From NCBI GenBank assembly GCA_020091685.1, contig CM034591.1, positions 29,120,555 through 29,184,554 on the forward strand: 64,000 nt of DNA, given 5' to 3'. Positions within the stretch are counted from its first letter, which is position 1; each line of letters opens with the position of its first letter. The translations under genes and the position numbers were made by a program. Source of the DNA: Lutjanus erythropterus (lineage: Eukaryota; Chordata; Actinopteri; Lutjaniformes; Lutjanidae). The notes under the pieces are model-generated. The model did no database searches. It saw only the letters and a program-made list of their open reading frames with translations, and was not told the DNA's origin. This document shows, piece by piece, positions 1 to 13,300 of the stretch.

Positions 1-93
1 GAATAGATATAAACTATTTGACCTGATGGAAAGCACTGGAATCCTTAGCCTTGATTGACTGTTAATGCTGTATTTGTCTTTTCATCTGCTCAG

Positions 94-1306
94 GTACAAA
101 AATGAACTGGATCGTTCTCAGCCTGCTGGATCTTCCTCATTGTCATCCTCCTCCTCTGAGCTTCAGCCCTACACTACCCCACAGAAAAGTTTCCCTACCC
201 CAGCTCCTGTCCAGGCCTACAGACAGCAGGGTATTTTAGTTTGTCCTAGTCCTCTGTGTCTCTAGTTCATGCTGCATGCATTTTACAAATGAATTTTATT
301 AGATTTTTTTATTTTTATTTTCTTCACCTCAGCTGATTGGTTTCCAGTTATGTTCTCACTTGTCAGGCTGGTATTACTGCAAATGTTGATATTGTTGACT
401 CAAAAAATATGGATCTCAGCGACTCTGATCAGGTTTGTCAGTTCACCCTAAAATGGTTTCTGTATTTGCGTTCCATAGATAACAGACTAGAGGAGCTTCA
501 AGAGAAATACAGCCAGGAGGTAGAAGAGAGAAAAAGGTTGGAGACTGAACTCAAAGTCCTGCAGGTCAAAGTGGGTACATTACTTATATTTATTATATGG
601 GATGGTTTGTTTCTTTGTGGTTGATGATGTTAACTAATCTCTTCTCTTTTAGCTGTTAAGTCAGTCCTCGACCAGTGTAAGCCACAAGGACATTGCTGCC
701 CGTCAAGCTGGATCTTCCATATTCCCGTGGCAGCAGCAGGATCAGGCCCACTGCCGCCAATCTCAGGATGTGATGGAAACGCCTCTTAAGAGGCGGGGGT
801 TGTCCCTGTGGGACACCCATGAGGAGACGCCCATTAAACCTAGCCAACGGATGAGCTCTTCTAGAGTTGTGCAGAGTCCCAGTGGATCCTCCCAACAGAT
901 GGAGCAGCTTAAGACCATCAACCAAGGTGGACTGCTCATAATTTGTTTTTGAATTACTGACTTTTGTAGTGTTTGGTATCTTTTCTGGATTCTTTCATTT
1001 TGCACATCCACTACCCTTTGAAAAATGTATTTGGCTCCTTTTGAGTCCCATATCCCAGTCATGTCCAGCAGCGAGGCTTTAATTTTGACTGTTTTTTCAC
1101 CAGAGCTGCGTGGCCGTGTGACAGAGCTGGAGAGGAATCTGTCAACCCAGGAGAAAGAAATTCGTAGCCAGGCCTCCAAGCTGCAGGAACTACAAACCCA
1201 ACTGACCCAGGCCCGCAAAGAGCTGACTGAGCGGGACAGAGACCTGGCCAAGACAAGACACGAGCTGAGTCAGGCCACAGACAGACACCAGCAGGTTGAA
1301 GCCAAG
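94..1306 (+). other. cenpf: cenpf exons 1-4: C-terminal part of the conserved N-terminal (Cenp-F_N) region
   Basis: Four exons encode a serine/threonine-rich linker with TPQK, then a conserved coiled-coil (EKYSQEVEERKRLETELK), then a less structured stretch (HKDIAARQAGSSIFPWQQ) with S/T-P sites in ETPLKRR and ETPIKPS, then another coiled coil beginning ELRGRVTELE. This order matches human CENP-F from about residue 125 to 350, including the two CDK-like TP motifs beside basic residues. Phasing: exon 1 ends with one base of an Asp codon that exon 2 completes; exon 3 ends with one base of a Glu codon that exon 4 completes. That these S/T-P sites are mitotically phosphorylated is inference. Confidence 0.85.
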
Positions 1307-4300
1307 GTAGGCTTCAATAAGTGGTACATAGAGACTTTATTAAAATGGGGTATATTGAGTACAAGTTCATAGTGGAAAGGTGTGTAAAAACTGACACTGA
1401 TTCTGCGTAATGTTCTTAGTGTTCATCAGTTGAGCAGAAGCTTAAGCAAGTCTCAGAGGAGATGAGCTGTCAGAGGCACAACGCTGAGAGCTGCAGACGA
1501 GCCCTGGAGCAGAAACTCAAGGACCAGGAGAGAAACAGTCAAAAGGTGCAACAACCTGCAGTCATTACATCACTAGACCTTTTAGTGTTTTTAGCATTTA
1601 TCAAACATTAGAAATGAAAGTGCAGTTTTCTGGATTTCAAACAAGAATTTTTCGTCCCTGATATATTTTGTATAGGAGCTAGGCCAGCTGCAGAGTTCCC
1701 ACCAGACTTTGGAACAGCAGCTGAACCAGACCAGAACCAAACTAACACAAGAGATCCAACAGGCCAAAAAAGACTACAACATCCTGCAGGCTGACACAGA
1801 GAAGGTAACTTGTAGCATATCTGTCCTACTGTAAGTTTCTTCATCTACTCTGATTTGGTCTTTCTTTACACAGTCATCGACTTGGATAGTGTTTGTGTAT
1901 CTGTAGAACTGACTGGCTATGTCTATATGGACCTGAATTGTTCTTGTTAAGTTTGTGATCTTACAAAACCATTATAAAAAGAGTTTAAAGTGAGAGAATT
2001 CAATAATAAATCCAGTTGTTTGCATCAATTTCTTTCTTTTGCAGGGTTTAAGGCATTAGTGTGTGAAATTTGTGTCTCACTTCTCAGACTTTATTCCCTT
2101 GTCTGTGCTTCTCCTTCCTTCTCTTAACTCTTCTCTCCCATTGCTCCTTTCCAGATTAGCTTCCAGAAGAGTCAGATGGAAAAGGAGGCGGAGGAGCAGA
2201 AACAGAAACTGCTGAGGTCAGAACAGAGCCTCCAGGCCAGCCAGAGCAAAGAGCAGGACCTCCGCAAGAAAATGGAGGTGGGCTACTTTTATTAGAATAT
2301 CCACAAACTGTAATTGTGAATTGACAACTCACTCAAAAATACCACCAAATATCATTATATTTTCTATATAATATATATTTTTATATTATATATATATGCA
2401 TTTCTTCATCCCTCCAGGAGCTTCAGAAAGAGAAGAACAGTGTGACTGTTCAGTTGGACCAGAGCAGCAGACGTCTGAGTCAGCTGGAGGAAGAGAAGAA
2501 GAGCGCAGACCAGAGCCTCAAACGTACACAGGGATTACTGGATGACCTTAAAGGTGAATTAGTACGATAAATGGCACTGGCAGAGGGTAGCAGTTATTTT
2601 AAAGAATTATCTGAGGTCATACTGGCTTTTAAAATGCTTGTCTTCTTGATCTTCAGCAAAATCAGAAGGGCAGGCGGAGGAGCTGAAGAGACTTCAGTCT
2701 AAACTGGAGCAACAGACACAGGCTTCAGCTCGGGAGCTGGAAAACATGAAGAAGACACTTTCTGATGCAGAGACCAAAAATGACAGGTGTGCAAAATAAA
2801 GGTTTAAATACAGAATGTTAATTGCATCTACTGTGTGTAAGTTCACGTTCATCTAATGCAGTACTTGGTTGAAGCCTGTTGAAAATAACAGTTTTGAAGC
2901 CTGCTGCACATTCTGCAAGAAAACAATCGAATTAGGAACTTTGGGTATAAAGGCTTTAGAGTTTCATAGGAAGTAAAAAAAAAAAAAGAAAATAATTATT
3001 TTGTAAATAATTCTGTGACTCTGATTTTCCACCATATTGTTTGTACTTTTTGTCAGTATGGACATGCAAGATTAAAAGTCTTAAATTTAAGTTCCTGAAA
3101 CTTGCAAAAATACTTATATCTTATATTTTTTAACACTCTGTAGGTCTCAGAATGAACTTCAGAAACAGAAGCAAGAGGCCGAGAAGCTGAACAACAGGGT
3201 GACAGTCCTGGAGAAGGAGAGCCAAGAGCTGAAGGCGACTCTCACTGCAAGTCAGAACGAATGTAAGGAACTGAAACAAGATCATCAAGCTCTGCTGGAG
3301 TGGAAGAAAGAAAAGGAGACACTGATTAATGAAACTGAGGCTGTGCAAAAAGATCTCACTGACAAAATTGGCAACTTGGAGGACAGTCTTACTTCACTGA
3401 ACAAGGCTGCTGATGATCTCAAGGTAAGGTGCTGTGTTTCCCAGTATGTTTATGGATTAGGAAAAATATACCATACAGTTTATTCAAATTGATGAGCCTG
3501 TATATTGAACAATTGTTCTGTCATATTCAGCACTGAGGGAAACATGCTGCACACCCAAAAACCTGTGAAAGTTACGTTGGCTTTGAATTCATAAAAAAAA
3601 AAATAAATACTGAAACCTTTGAAAAGTGTTCAAACAATGCGATCTAGGATTGAAGTATAATTGACTCCCAGTATGCAAGTGACATCATCAGTATTCTCAC
3701 CTTCAGTACATTTCTTCTGACTGATGTAGAAGCAGCTCATGAGTGCAGAGGGAGACAAGGCCAGTCTGTCTACTCACATCGATTCCTTGAAGGGAGAACT
3801 CCTCGACAAGAGCACAGAGTTGGAGGAGAGGGAGCATCAGTACAAAGAGCTCCAGTTCAAATTCTCCGAGGCTGGACAGAAACACACCAAAGACCTGGAG
3901 AACGTTGCTGTGCAAGTGACTCAGCTTCAAGCACAGGTGATTTATTGGATTGTTATTTGTTTGGGTTTTTTTTTTGCACATTTTCCAGTAAACTGTGTGG
4001 TCCTAAGGTACAGAAGGTTTAATAGTCTCTAAGATATCCTGCAAGGTTCATGAGCAAACGTTGGGCTTGTAGCTAAAATATCAGATTTTACACAGCTGGA
4101 TGTCTCCACTGAACATGGATTCTTAGTCTTGTGAAAGGCTCTTTCATGTATGAACAATAAACCCTAAGAACACGTGTTTCTAGGCTGAGAGTTTTTTATA
4201 TTTAAAATCATGAGTGTAATAGAGTTAGCTGTTAAATAACCTCTCTGGATCTTTGAATTGTGCATTGGTCTCGGTACTTTTTAAAACATGACTGGCCCTA

Positions 4301-7300
4301 AAGCAAAATAATCAATGGCCACTGAACATATTCCAAGTTTGGCCTTGTGCTCACTCTTTTGTCTGAACAGGTTAAAGATCTGGAGCTGCGGTTGCAGAAG
4401 GAGTCGGCTCGAGCAGAGCAGGCTGAGAGGACCAACACAGAGCTGCAGGACGAGCACCAGGCAGCCTGTGATCTGGTCCGCTCCAAAGACCAGCTTGTTG
4501 AGCTGGGCCAAGCAGAGATCAGCCAGCTGAGAGAGAGCCTCGCTCAGGCCACCGCACAGCAGGAGGAGCAAAGTGCCAGGTGGGAGTTTTATTTGTTGTT
4601 GTTAATTTAAATATACTAAAAGAAATGTTTTCATTTTGTTGAATTTGAAGGCCCCCCTGCTGACAAAAACAGCAGTGTTTCCACCTTAATAACTACAAAA
4701 AAACGTTTAAATAGAAATCTCTGTAACTGTTTAACACATTACTCACTTTACCTCTGCCTGGAAAAATTGAAAAACATTGGCTCGTCTCATCTGATTTCAA
4801 GGAGAATCCAACCCAGAAGCAGTCATTAAGAAACACATTAAGAACATACAGAAATAGCCAATCTTCTCATTACATGCTTATGTAGGTAATATAGAGGCAT
4901 CAGTAAATAAATTGAGATCATTTCTTAAAGGCTACAGCCACAATAAAAGTAAAATTTTGTTATGGATACTGTGTCCCCATTGTTTTGTTTGAGATTCAGT
5001 AGATGTAGCTTCTAACTAGGCCTGGGCGATCATATCTGTTGATATTGATAATTACTGATCATGTAAGATGTGACTGATATGTTGTGTACTCCAAAGGGTG
5101 GAAGTGGCTGAGGGGATAAAATAAGTTTGTTGTATTATATTGCAACAGTATTACAGGGATGACTGTTGGTGCTTTCACAGAATGTGAGATTATTTTATAA
5201 ACAATCATCAGTAATGTGGATAAAATGCCTAAGTGAGTAAAGGCAAATAATAGATCAGCTGGAACTCAAAATGATATCATTGAACTGCAATGCAGCCTTG
5301 GAAACCAGGAAAAGACACTTCTGACATATCACAATGTAGGGATATCCAAAATCTATCATGATATCTAGTGTCATATCACAATGCAATATAATATCATTAT
5401 ATTGCCCAGCCCTACTTCTAACCTGTATGTTTTCTGTCTCTGGTGTCTTATCTCTCCCAGGCTGGCAGAGGAGAGGGCAGCCCTGCTGAAGCAGTGTGAG
5501 GAGAGTGTTTCAGCGAAGGCTGAAGAGGTTGAGCAGCTCAAGCTGCAGCTCGAGGAGGGTCAGCAAGAGCTGCTGCTCACCAAAAACCAGGTCTGTTTTA
5601 ATGCACTGCAACAGACTTTTTAAAACAGATTACCGTAACTTATTCTTTTTTTTATTTATTTACCAGCTAGTCCTTTGTTTTCACATCCTGTCATTTCTTT
5701 TGGAGTTGATTCAACTTCTTTTTGATATTTTTGAGGCTGTATATAGTGATGTTGTAAAGTATTGTACTGTATTGTAAGATATAAAATAATCTTATGACCA
5801 ATGAGTACATGATGATAAAACAGGTCTTTGCAATCATACATTAAATATTTTACCCAAAGGTCATGTCTGGCACTTGAAGTAGAGTACTGTGGCTGAATAC
5901 ACTAATTTTAGTGAGAAACTAAATCTATTCTGTTGATTTTTCTGGTGTTATATTCACTGTTAGTGCCTGTACTTGTTATTATGTTAGGTATTATTCCTTA
6001 CTTTTGTCTGACCCAATAGAATCCATGGTTGAATCTCCTGTTCATGTTTCAGGTCAGTTCCATGGATCAGTTCCTGAAGGTCCAGGAGCAACTGGGAGCT
6101 GAGCTGCAGAAACAAATTAAGACGCTGTCAGACAGCGAAGACCTACTCAAAAAGATGAATGAGAAACAATCAGAAGACCTCACACAGGCAGAGAAGAAGC
6201 TGAAGGACCTGCAGAGCCACACAGAAGAGAAAGAAAAGCTGCTCAGTCAGGCTGAAGCTCAGATTTTGTCTGTGGAGAAACAGAAAGCTGAGCTGGAAAA
6301 TGCAGCTGAAACGGCAAAGAAAGAGGCTGAGGTATAATATTGCACTTTTTAAGGAAATATATTATGTTTAGTTGTTAGCTCAACTGATTTTCACATAAAT
6401 CGTGGGCTGTACTTCCTACAAATAATAAACTTAAATCTATTTCTTATTCAGACCCTCCAGCAGGCTCAGACTGAGAAGATCAACAACCTTCTTGAGCAGA
6501 TATCTTCCTTAGAAGAAGAGTTAACTGCAAGCAAAGATGCAGCAGAGCAGCTTGCAGCCTTGAAGAAGGAACTGGATGTAGTCAACCAGTCTCATGCTGA
6601 CCTTAAGAAGTCTCTGGAAGCTCTTGAGAGGAATCACACCTCCATTATTGAAACCAAGTCCAATTTGGAGAACACCCTCGCTGAAAAAAACAATCTGATC
6701 TCAACGTTGGAGAAAGAAGTCAAAGAGCTCACAGAGAAGATGAGCAAAGAGTCAGAGAGTCACGCATTGGAGATTGAAAATGTCCTTAACAAAGAGAAGC
6801 ACCTTAAGGAGCAGCTCGAAGCCGCGAAGCAGTCAGTGGCCACGGCTAAATCAGAGTCCAGATCTCGACGGGAGGAGATCAAGACCATGAAGGCGACTCT
6901 GTCTGCTGCTTCACGTGGCTTAGAGGAGAGAGACAACACGATAAAGAGTCTGAAGGAGAAGCTGAATAAAGCTGAGGCAGAGCAGGCCAAAACGTCAGAT
7001 CTCTTGAAGGAGAAGATGGAAGCCATGAACAAAATCAAGGTTGGTTACTAATCTATGCTTTGTTATGTTTCTGGCAGTGGAAACAGTGATATATTATATT
7101 ATTCTTGCCTGGCTCAGGATATTATGATATACCAGAAAAGATAAACAATTAAGTGAGATGACTCATTGTTATATTATGTAATAATTTGATGCATTCCTTT
7201 GATTTTTCACTTAAAGGTGCAGCTGGAGATGTTGCAAATGGACCTGGAGGACAACGAGTCAGCCATGAACTCTTATGACAGTCAGGTGGAAGAGCTGAAG

Positions 7301-10300
7301 GGAACCATAGAGGCACTGGAGGCTCAGCTCACACAGAATCACACCCAGATGTCTGACATGGAGGCCAGACTGGAGGACAGCAAAGCCCAGGTAGAGCCAC
7401 CCACTGATAACGTTGACAACAAATTTCGATTCAGTTTCAGTCATAGTCTTTTTTTTTTTTTTTCATTAAATGCCATTTAATTTTAGTCATCTTAATTGTT
7501 TTGATTTAGTTGAGTTTTAGTTGACTATCATAAGATTTTAGTTGACTAAAACTGCAGTGGAACAGGTTTAGTTCAAGAGTAATGCATTATTTAAACAGAA
7601 TGTGTCAAACTCAAGGCCCCGCACCTCATATTATGTAACCTGTGAGAGCTCGCAAAGAATGTAATTTGTGCAATACAATTTATTGCTACGTTATAGAAGT
7701 ACAGTATCCATGAACTACACTGTATGTCCCTGAACGCATCCTATTTTGTCATTTGCACACTGAAAGCAAGATACAATTATGCAATAGTAGATACATTTAC
7801 ATAGTCTTACACCAACAACTGGCCCTTTAAGGACAACTGTAATGCCAATGTGGCCCAGGAGGAGTTTAGTTTGACACCCCTGATTTAAACATTTCGTAGA
7901 CGTAGAATTTGTGAACTCATAACCCTGGAGGAAACACCTATTAACTTATTATTAAGTTTATAACATTTTCTCCTGCTTTTAATTATGATCTAAGATCAGC
8001 AACTCTGGGTCATTCACTTCCTCAATTAGTACAAGACAGTGGTGGTTGTATTTCAAGTTTAGGGAAAACTATCAACAGCTGATAAAGTAATGTCAGCATG
8101 AAAAACAAAAAACATTTAAGAGTGTTTAAATGTCTGTGAATGTTGCTTCAGGTTAATTGTGTTTTTGCTGGATAATAATTTTGTGCCACAGATGCTAGAC
8201 CTGGTGTGAAGATTCATTCTCATAAAGTCTGAATGTGTGCCTGAAAATTCAGGCAGCAATTGTAATCATCTTTACCAGCTCCTGTTACACTGGAGGAAGG
8301 AAAACATCCCTAATTGTAATAAGTTTAATCTCTTTTCAGATCTCTGTCTTGGAAACCCGGTTAGACGAGGTCCAATCTCAGAACTCACAGCTGGAGACGC
8401 AGTATATTACAGCGAGAGAGGAGCTGATGGAGAGGAGCTGTGAAATAACTCGTCTGGAAGAGGATGCTCTCAGAAGAAGCCAGCTGGAGGAGACTGTTGC
8501 TACTTTAGAGTCTAAACTCAGTCAGACCACAGAAGAAAATGCCAAATTAGAGACAATTCACAGACAGATGATGGAAGACAAAGACAACAATCTTAACCAG
8601 TTACTACAGGAGAAAAACAACCTGGAGACTACTGTGAAACAGTTAACAGACGACAAAGAGCAAGTTGAAACTGAAATTATTCAAGTAAACACAGCGAAGA
8701 GACAACTGGAAGCCAGTTTAGACAAACTAACTGAGGACAACAAACAACTGCAGAGCAACATGAACAAGAAGATTGATCAAATGACTGTTGAGAAACAAGA
8801 AGCTGAAAGAAGCCTTAAACAGGCGACTGAGGAGAAAGCCCAACTAGATGTTGCCCTTGATCTGATCAACCAGGAAAAGATCCAACTTGAGGCTAAACTG
8901 ACCGAGCTAACCTATGAGAAAAATAACTCCGTCACCAATTTGAATCTAGTCGCTGAGGAAAAGCTTCAGTTGGAAGTTCAGTGTAACCTGCTGACTGAAG
9001 AGAATACCAAACTGCAGTCTAGAGAGAATCAACTAACTGAAGAGAAGCTGCAGTTGCAAGTAAGCGTAGAGAGGTGCGAAGCTGAGGTCGCTTCACTCAG
9101 AGAGGAGAAAGAGTTCATCCAGCTGGCCTCAGAGCAGGAGCTCCAGAAGCTGAGGGAGCAGCTCCAGATGAGAGACAAGAGGAACGAGGAGGAGAACAGA
9201 GAGAGGTACAGTCCCTTTTTATCCGCTCTTCACTCTGAAGAATTATTAGACTTAAAGGGATAGTTCAAATTATTTAAAGTGAGGACGTATGAGGACCCTA
9301 TTAATTAATTACCCACGGTAGCGATCGACACACCCCCAGTTTGGAGAAGCAGCACGGAAACTAAGCAACGCACTGCCGTGGACAGGGTCAGCAACAGAAC
9401 GTATTTTAACCACTTCAAAAAGGTCCACCTAAAGAAAACTATTAGTTTAAGTGTGCGCTTTATTTTGAATATTTTCACTGCTTTCCCTTGCCATCAAACA
9501 GCCTTTTCCGACAGGTAATGGTTGTTATATGAGCCAAAAATTGCTTTCTCTCTTTCAACCAAATTCCTGTTGCAAAAACAGTAATTTGCCCTCACAGATC
9601 AAGGGAGTTGCTGGTCTACCACTGCATCAATCTGTTAATTTGTTTGTAGTTTGTATTTTAGTGTGTGACTTCTGTGAATCCAAACTAACTTTTTAAAACT
9701 AAAGTCATACAGAAACAAAAAAACAAACCACAGATCCAGGCAGGTTTTCTGTGAGGTAAAATTACTGATTTTGACTGTGGAGTTTGCTCAGTTTGGAGAG
9801 AGTAATATTTGGTTTCCAGTCAGAAAAGGCTGAGGTAAAGCGGTGAAAATATTCTCAATATAGTGTACACTTAAACTGATATTAAGATTTTTTTTAGGTG
9901 GCTAAAATACTTTTTGCCGCTGACCCTGTCCATAGCAGTGCATTCTTTAGCTTCCTACACCATTACTCCTGCTGTTTCCTTAAACTGTGGGCATGCCAAC
10001 TGCCATCTACCATAGGTAATACTCTGATGATAACTACCTCATACAACCCCACTTAAATAATCTGAACTATCCCATCAAATTCAAGAAGGACCTAAATGTT
10101 TTGCTGACAGATTATTTGTTCTATTAATGTGACTTTTATGTTATTTTACAGGAGCCAACAGTTTGAGGTAGAGCAAATAGAACTGCATCAGAAGTTGGGG
10201 GCCTTACAAAAGGAGCTGGTTGTTTTGCAGCAGCAGTACGATTTACTGCTGGAGCAGGTCGGCCAGCAACACAGTTTGATACAGCAGCTCTCAGAAGCAC

Positions 10301-13300
10301 AAGGAACCCAGAACCCAGGAGAGAAAATCACCTACATGGAGTCTGAGGAGACACAAACTGGTGGTGAGTGTAAACCAAAACTAGTTTTGTTTTTTATAAA
10401 ACATTGCTGCTACTTCAGTTTGAATACATTGGTTTATATTGATTCATCTGATGGTTTCTGCAGCAGAACAGACTGATGTAGAGCCCACACTTGATACCAG
10501 TGCCAATACTGGATCTGTTCCAGTAAAGAAACAGCTGAGTCCTGTGGTGGCTGAACTGGGTCAACTTTCCCACCAGTCTGACGAGGCTTTCAGGTACTCA
10601 GATATACAACTGTATGCTTGTGAGCGTTTTATATTTGTTTTATTACGTGATAAATAAATCTAACCTCCCTCATCCCTGCTAGTGAGGCAGAGCTGGTCTT
10701 TAAGGAGGACATCACTGAGCAGCAGACGATCCAGGAACAACTGGACGAGGAGAGGGAGGCGTGTGTGGTTGACGTAGGGGAAATGAGGGGTAATGAGGAG
10801 CAGCAGCACCATCAACAACAAACCTTGGATCAGGTAGAAAATGATTATTATAATATGTAGTTGTTTTTCAGTCATGATTCTGTCAAGGGTTTAACATGAG
10901 GATGTTTAGCATACAGCAGCATGAGCATCCTCTTTTATAAAAGTTACATTTTTTAAAATTATGACATCAAGTTTAAATATATGCTGTCTGTACCTGATAT
11001 TTATTAAGTATGTTTTTATAATATAAACAGAATGACAGAAGAACCTTCTGTATGACATCTCATTTTGTCTTCTTTCTCACAGGTTTCTGAAGACAGCAGT
11101 AGTCCCACAGATGTTCTTGAAGCTAAACCTGAAATTTGCGAGCTTTCTCCATCACCTTCCTCCTCTGGTGAAACCAGACAGATGGAATCTGCTGGTGAGT
11201 CATTAAATGCTGCTTATGACTGCAGTCTGAATAATTGTGTTATTTACTTTGTTTCACACTGAGCTCCCTCTTTAGATCCACGATTCCATATTTTCTGCAA
11301 AAAATACTAAATTTACTTACTTTTTCAATCTGCCCATCAGCAACAGAGTCATCCCAGGTACAAGATGACCTCGACCACTACAAGGAAATGATCACAAAAC
11401 AGGAAAATGATCTCCAGACTCTCCAGTCAGAGTTTGACCTCCTGAAGTCCGACCTCGCTCTGAGAATGGAGTTGACCTCCGAACTGGAAATTCAAGTTCA
11501 AAACTTGGAGAAGAAAGTTCATGCAGCAGAGGAGGACGCACACAGTGCAGCACATAAACTGAATGTCGCTTTGGAGGAGAAGAAAGGCATTGCTCACCAG
11601 GTAGGGGGAAGAAACTGCAGAATGCTATTCACTACTTAAATAATAAATGTCATGTTTATATTACCACTTAAATCTGATACTAACACTGTGTTCCAATTCT
11701 TTAGTTTGCTCAGCTGTCAGAGGAGAGAGAAGCATTAACTCTGCAGTTGCAAACATCTAAATGCCAGCTGACAGATGTTATGGAGATGCTCGAAGGACTG
11801 GAGATGGCCAAAGGTAAATATTAAGACACAAAAGAATTTATGGAGAAATACACAGGGTTTAAAGCGATAGTTCACCCCAAAATGAAATTTCACTCAATAT
11901 CTACTCACCCCTGTGCTGATGTGAGGATGGATGAAGATTTGCAAGAAGCGTTGCAGCCAAATCCAACAGTGACCAGTTTTAAAACGTAAAAAAAAGAACA
12001 CAAAAAAACCCGACAAAATGTCTCCATACTGCTTGTGTGGTGTAATCCAAGTATCCATAAAATGCGAGATTAAAATTTTATCCAAAAAGACTTAAAGGTT
12101 TGTACCATGTTGTTGTATATTGATAATGATTGGATATCTTCCTTGGTTCTGTAGGTGGATGGGATGAGAAATTCCTTCAGCAGGAGAGCGAGCTTAAGAG
12201 GGTTCGCTCTGAGAAAGCTAACCTAGAGCAGCACATCCTCGGCATGGAGTCTGAGCTGGAGACCCTGCAGGAGAAGCAGACCAAACTGAAGGATGAAGTG
12301 GAGACCCAGAGGAGGACTTGTTCAGGCATGGAGCAGCAGATAGAAACACTCACGGCAGAGGTGAGCTCTCAGTCTAAAGCTGTAAGCTAATGCATCAAAA
12401 TAATTTAAATTAATGGGAACATATTGGGGAAAAATCAGTATCTAGTCTCAGGTGTGTCAGGATTTGTTGAACATGAAGCTTACTGATCAATCATTGTGGA
12501 ATAATTATTCTCAATCTTACTACTTCTCCAGACAACCCAGCTGAGATCTGAACTCGTATCCTGCTCTGAGGAGCGAGATGACATGAACCAGTCTTTGATC
12601 CAATGGAGAGAGAAAGTTCACAGTCTGGAGAAGACTAACTGTGACACCAGAAACCTAATCTCCATCTTGGAGGATGACATTAGAGCAGGGAGGAAGGAGT
12701 ATGAAGTCCTGCAAAGCAGCACAGAGAAGCTGAAGACAGAGAAGCAACAGGTAAAACCTGTGCACAGTCAATTCAGATACTTGACGCAGGTCAACAGAGG
12801 CTTTTACTGTGATACCATAAAGAAATGTCTTTGAGTCTGTCACCTGTTTGGATTTGCAAATGATTCATTCCATTTTCTTTCACTCAAGCTGTTGGAGCAG
12901 ATTAAGGCACTGGAGCAGGCAATATCCCAACAGAGCGGAGAACGAGAGGAGCTTATCGGGCAGCTTGACAAGATAACAGAAGACCGCACCTCAGCCAATC
13001 AGAACACTGAGTCCATGGTTGGCAAGATACAGGTGAGTGGGGTTAGGTTGGGTTTCATGAGAAAAACTATTTTCACAGTGCTTGCTCTTTATCTTGTTAT
13101 TCTTGGGCTGTTTTGATAATCAATCAAGTCATTTTTAAAGAAAAAAGTCAAAATTCCAGCTTCTTAAATGTAAATATTATTATTATATTATTTTGATTGT
13201 AATCCTCTTCCTCCCCTTGATTCTCCTCCAGGCATTAGAGGGAGAGGTGTGCCGTCTCTCTCAGTCACTAGAGGCCTCTCTGCTAGAAAAAGGAGAGATC

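Noticed and set aside
333-430. Possible extra cenpf exon with a start codon at 337
   Set aside because: Exon 94-230 ends with one base of an Asp codon that is exactly completed at 479, matching human; the 333 segment is not needed and has no homology.
763-1251. 162-codon minus-strand ORF across cenpf exons 3-4
   Set aside because: Antisense shadow of coding exons that also crosses their intron; no domain or splice logic.
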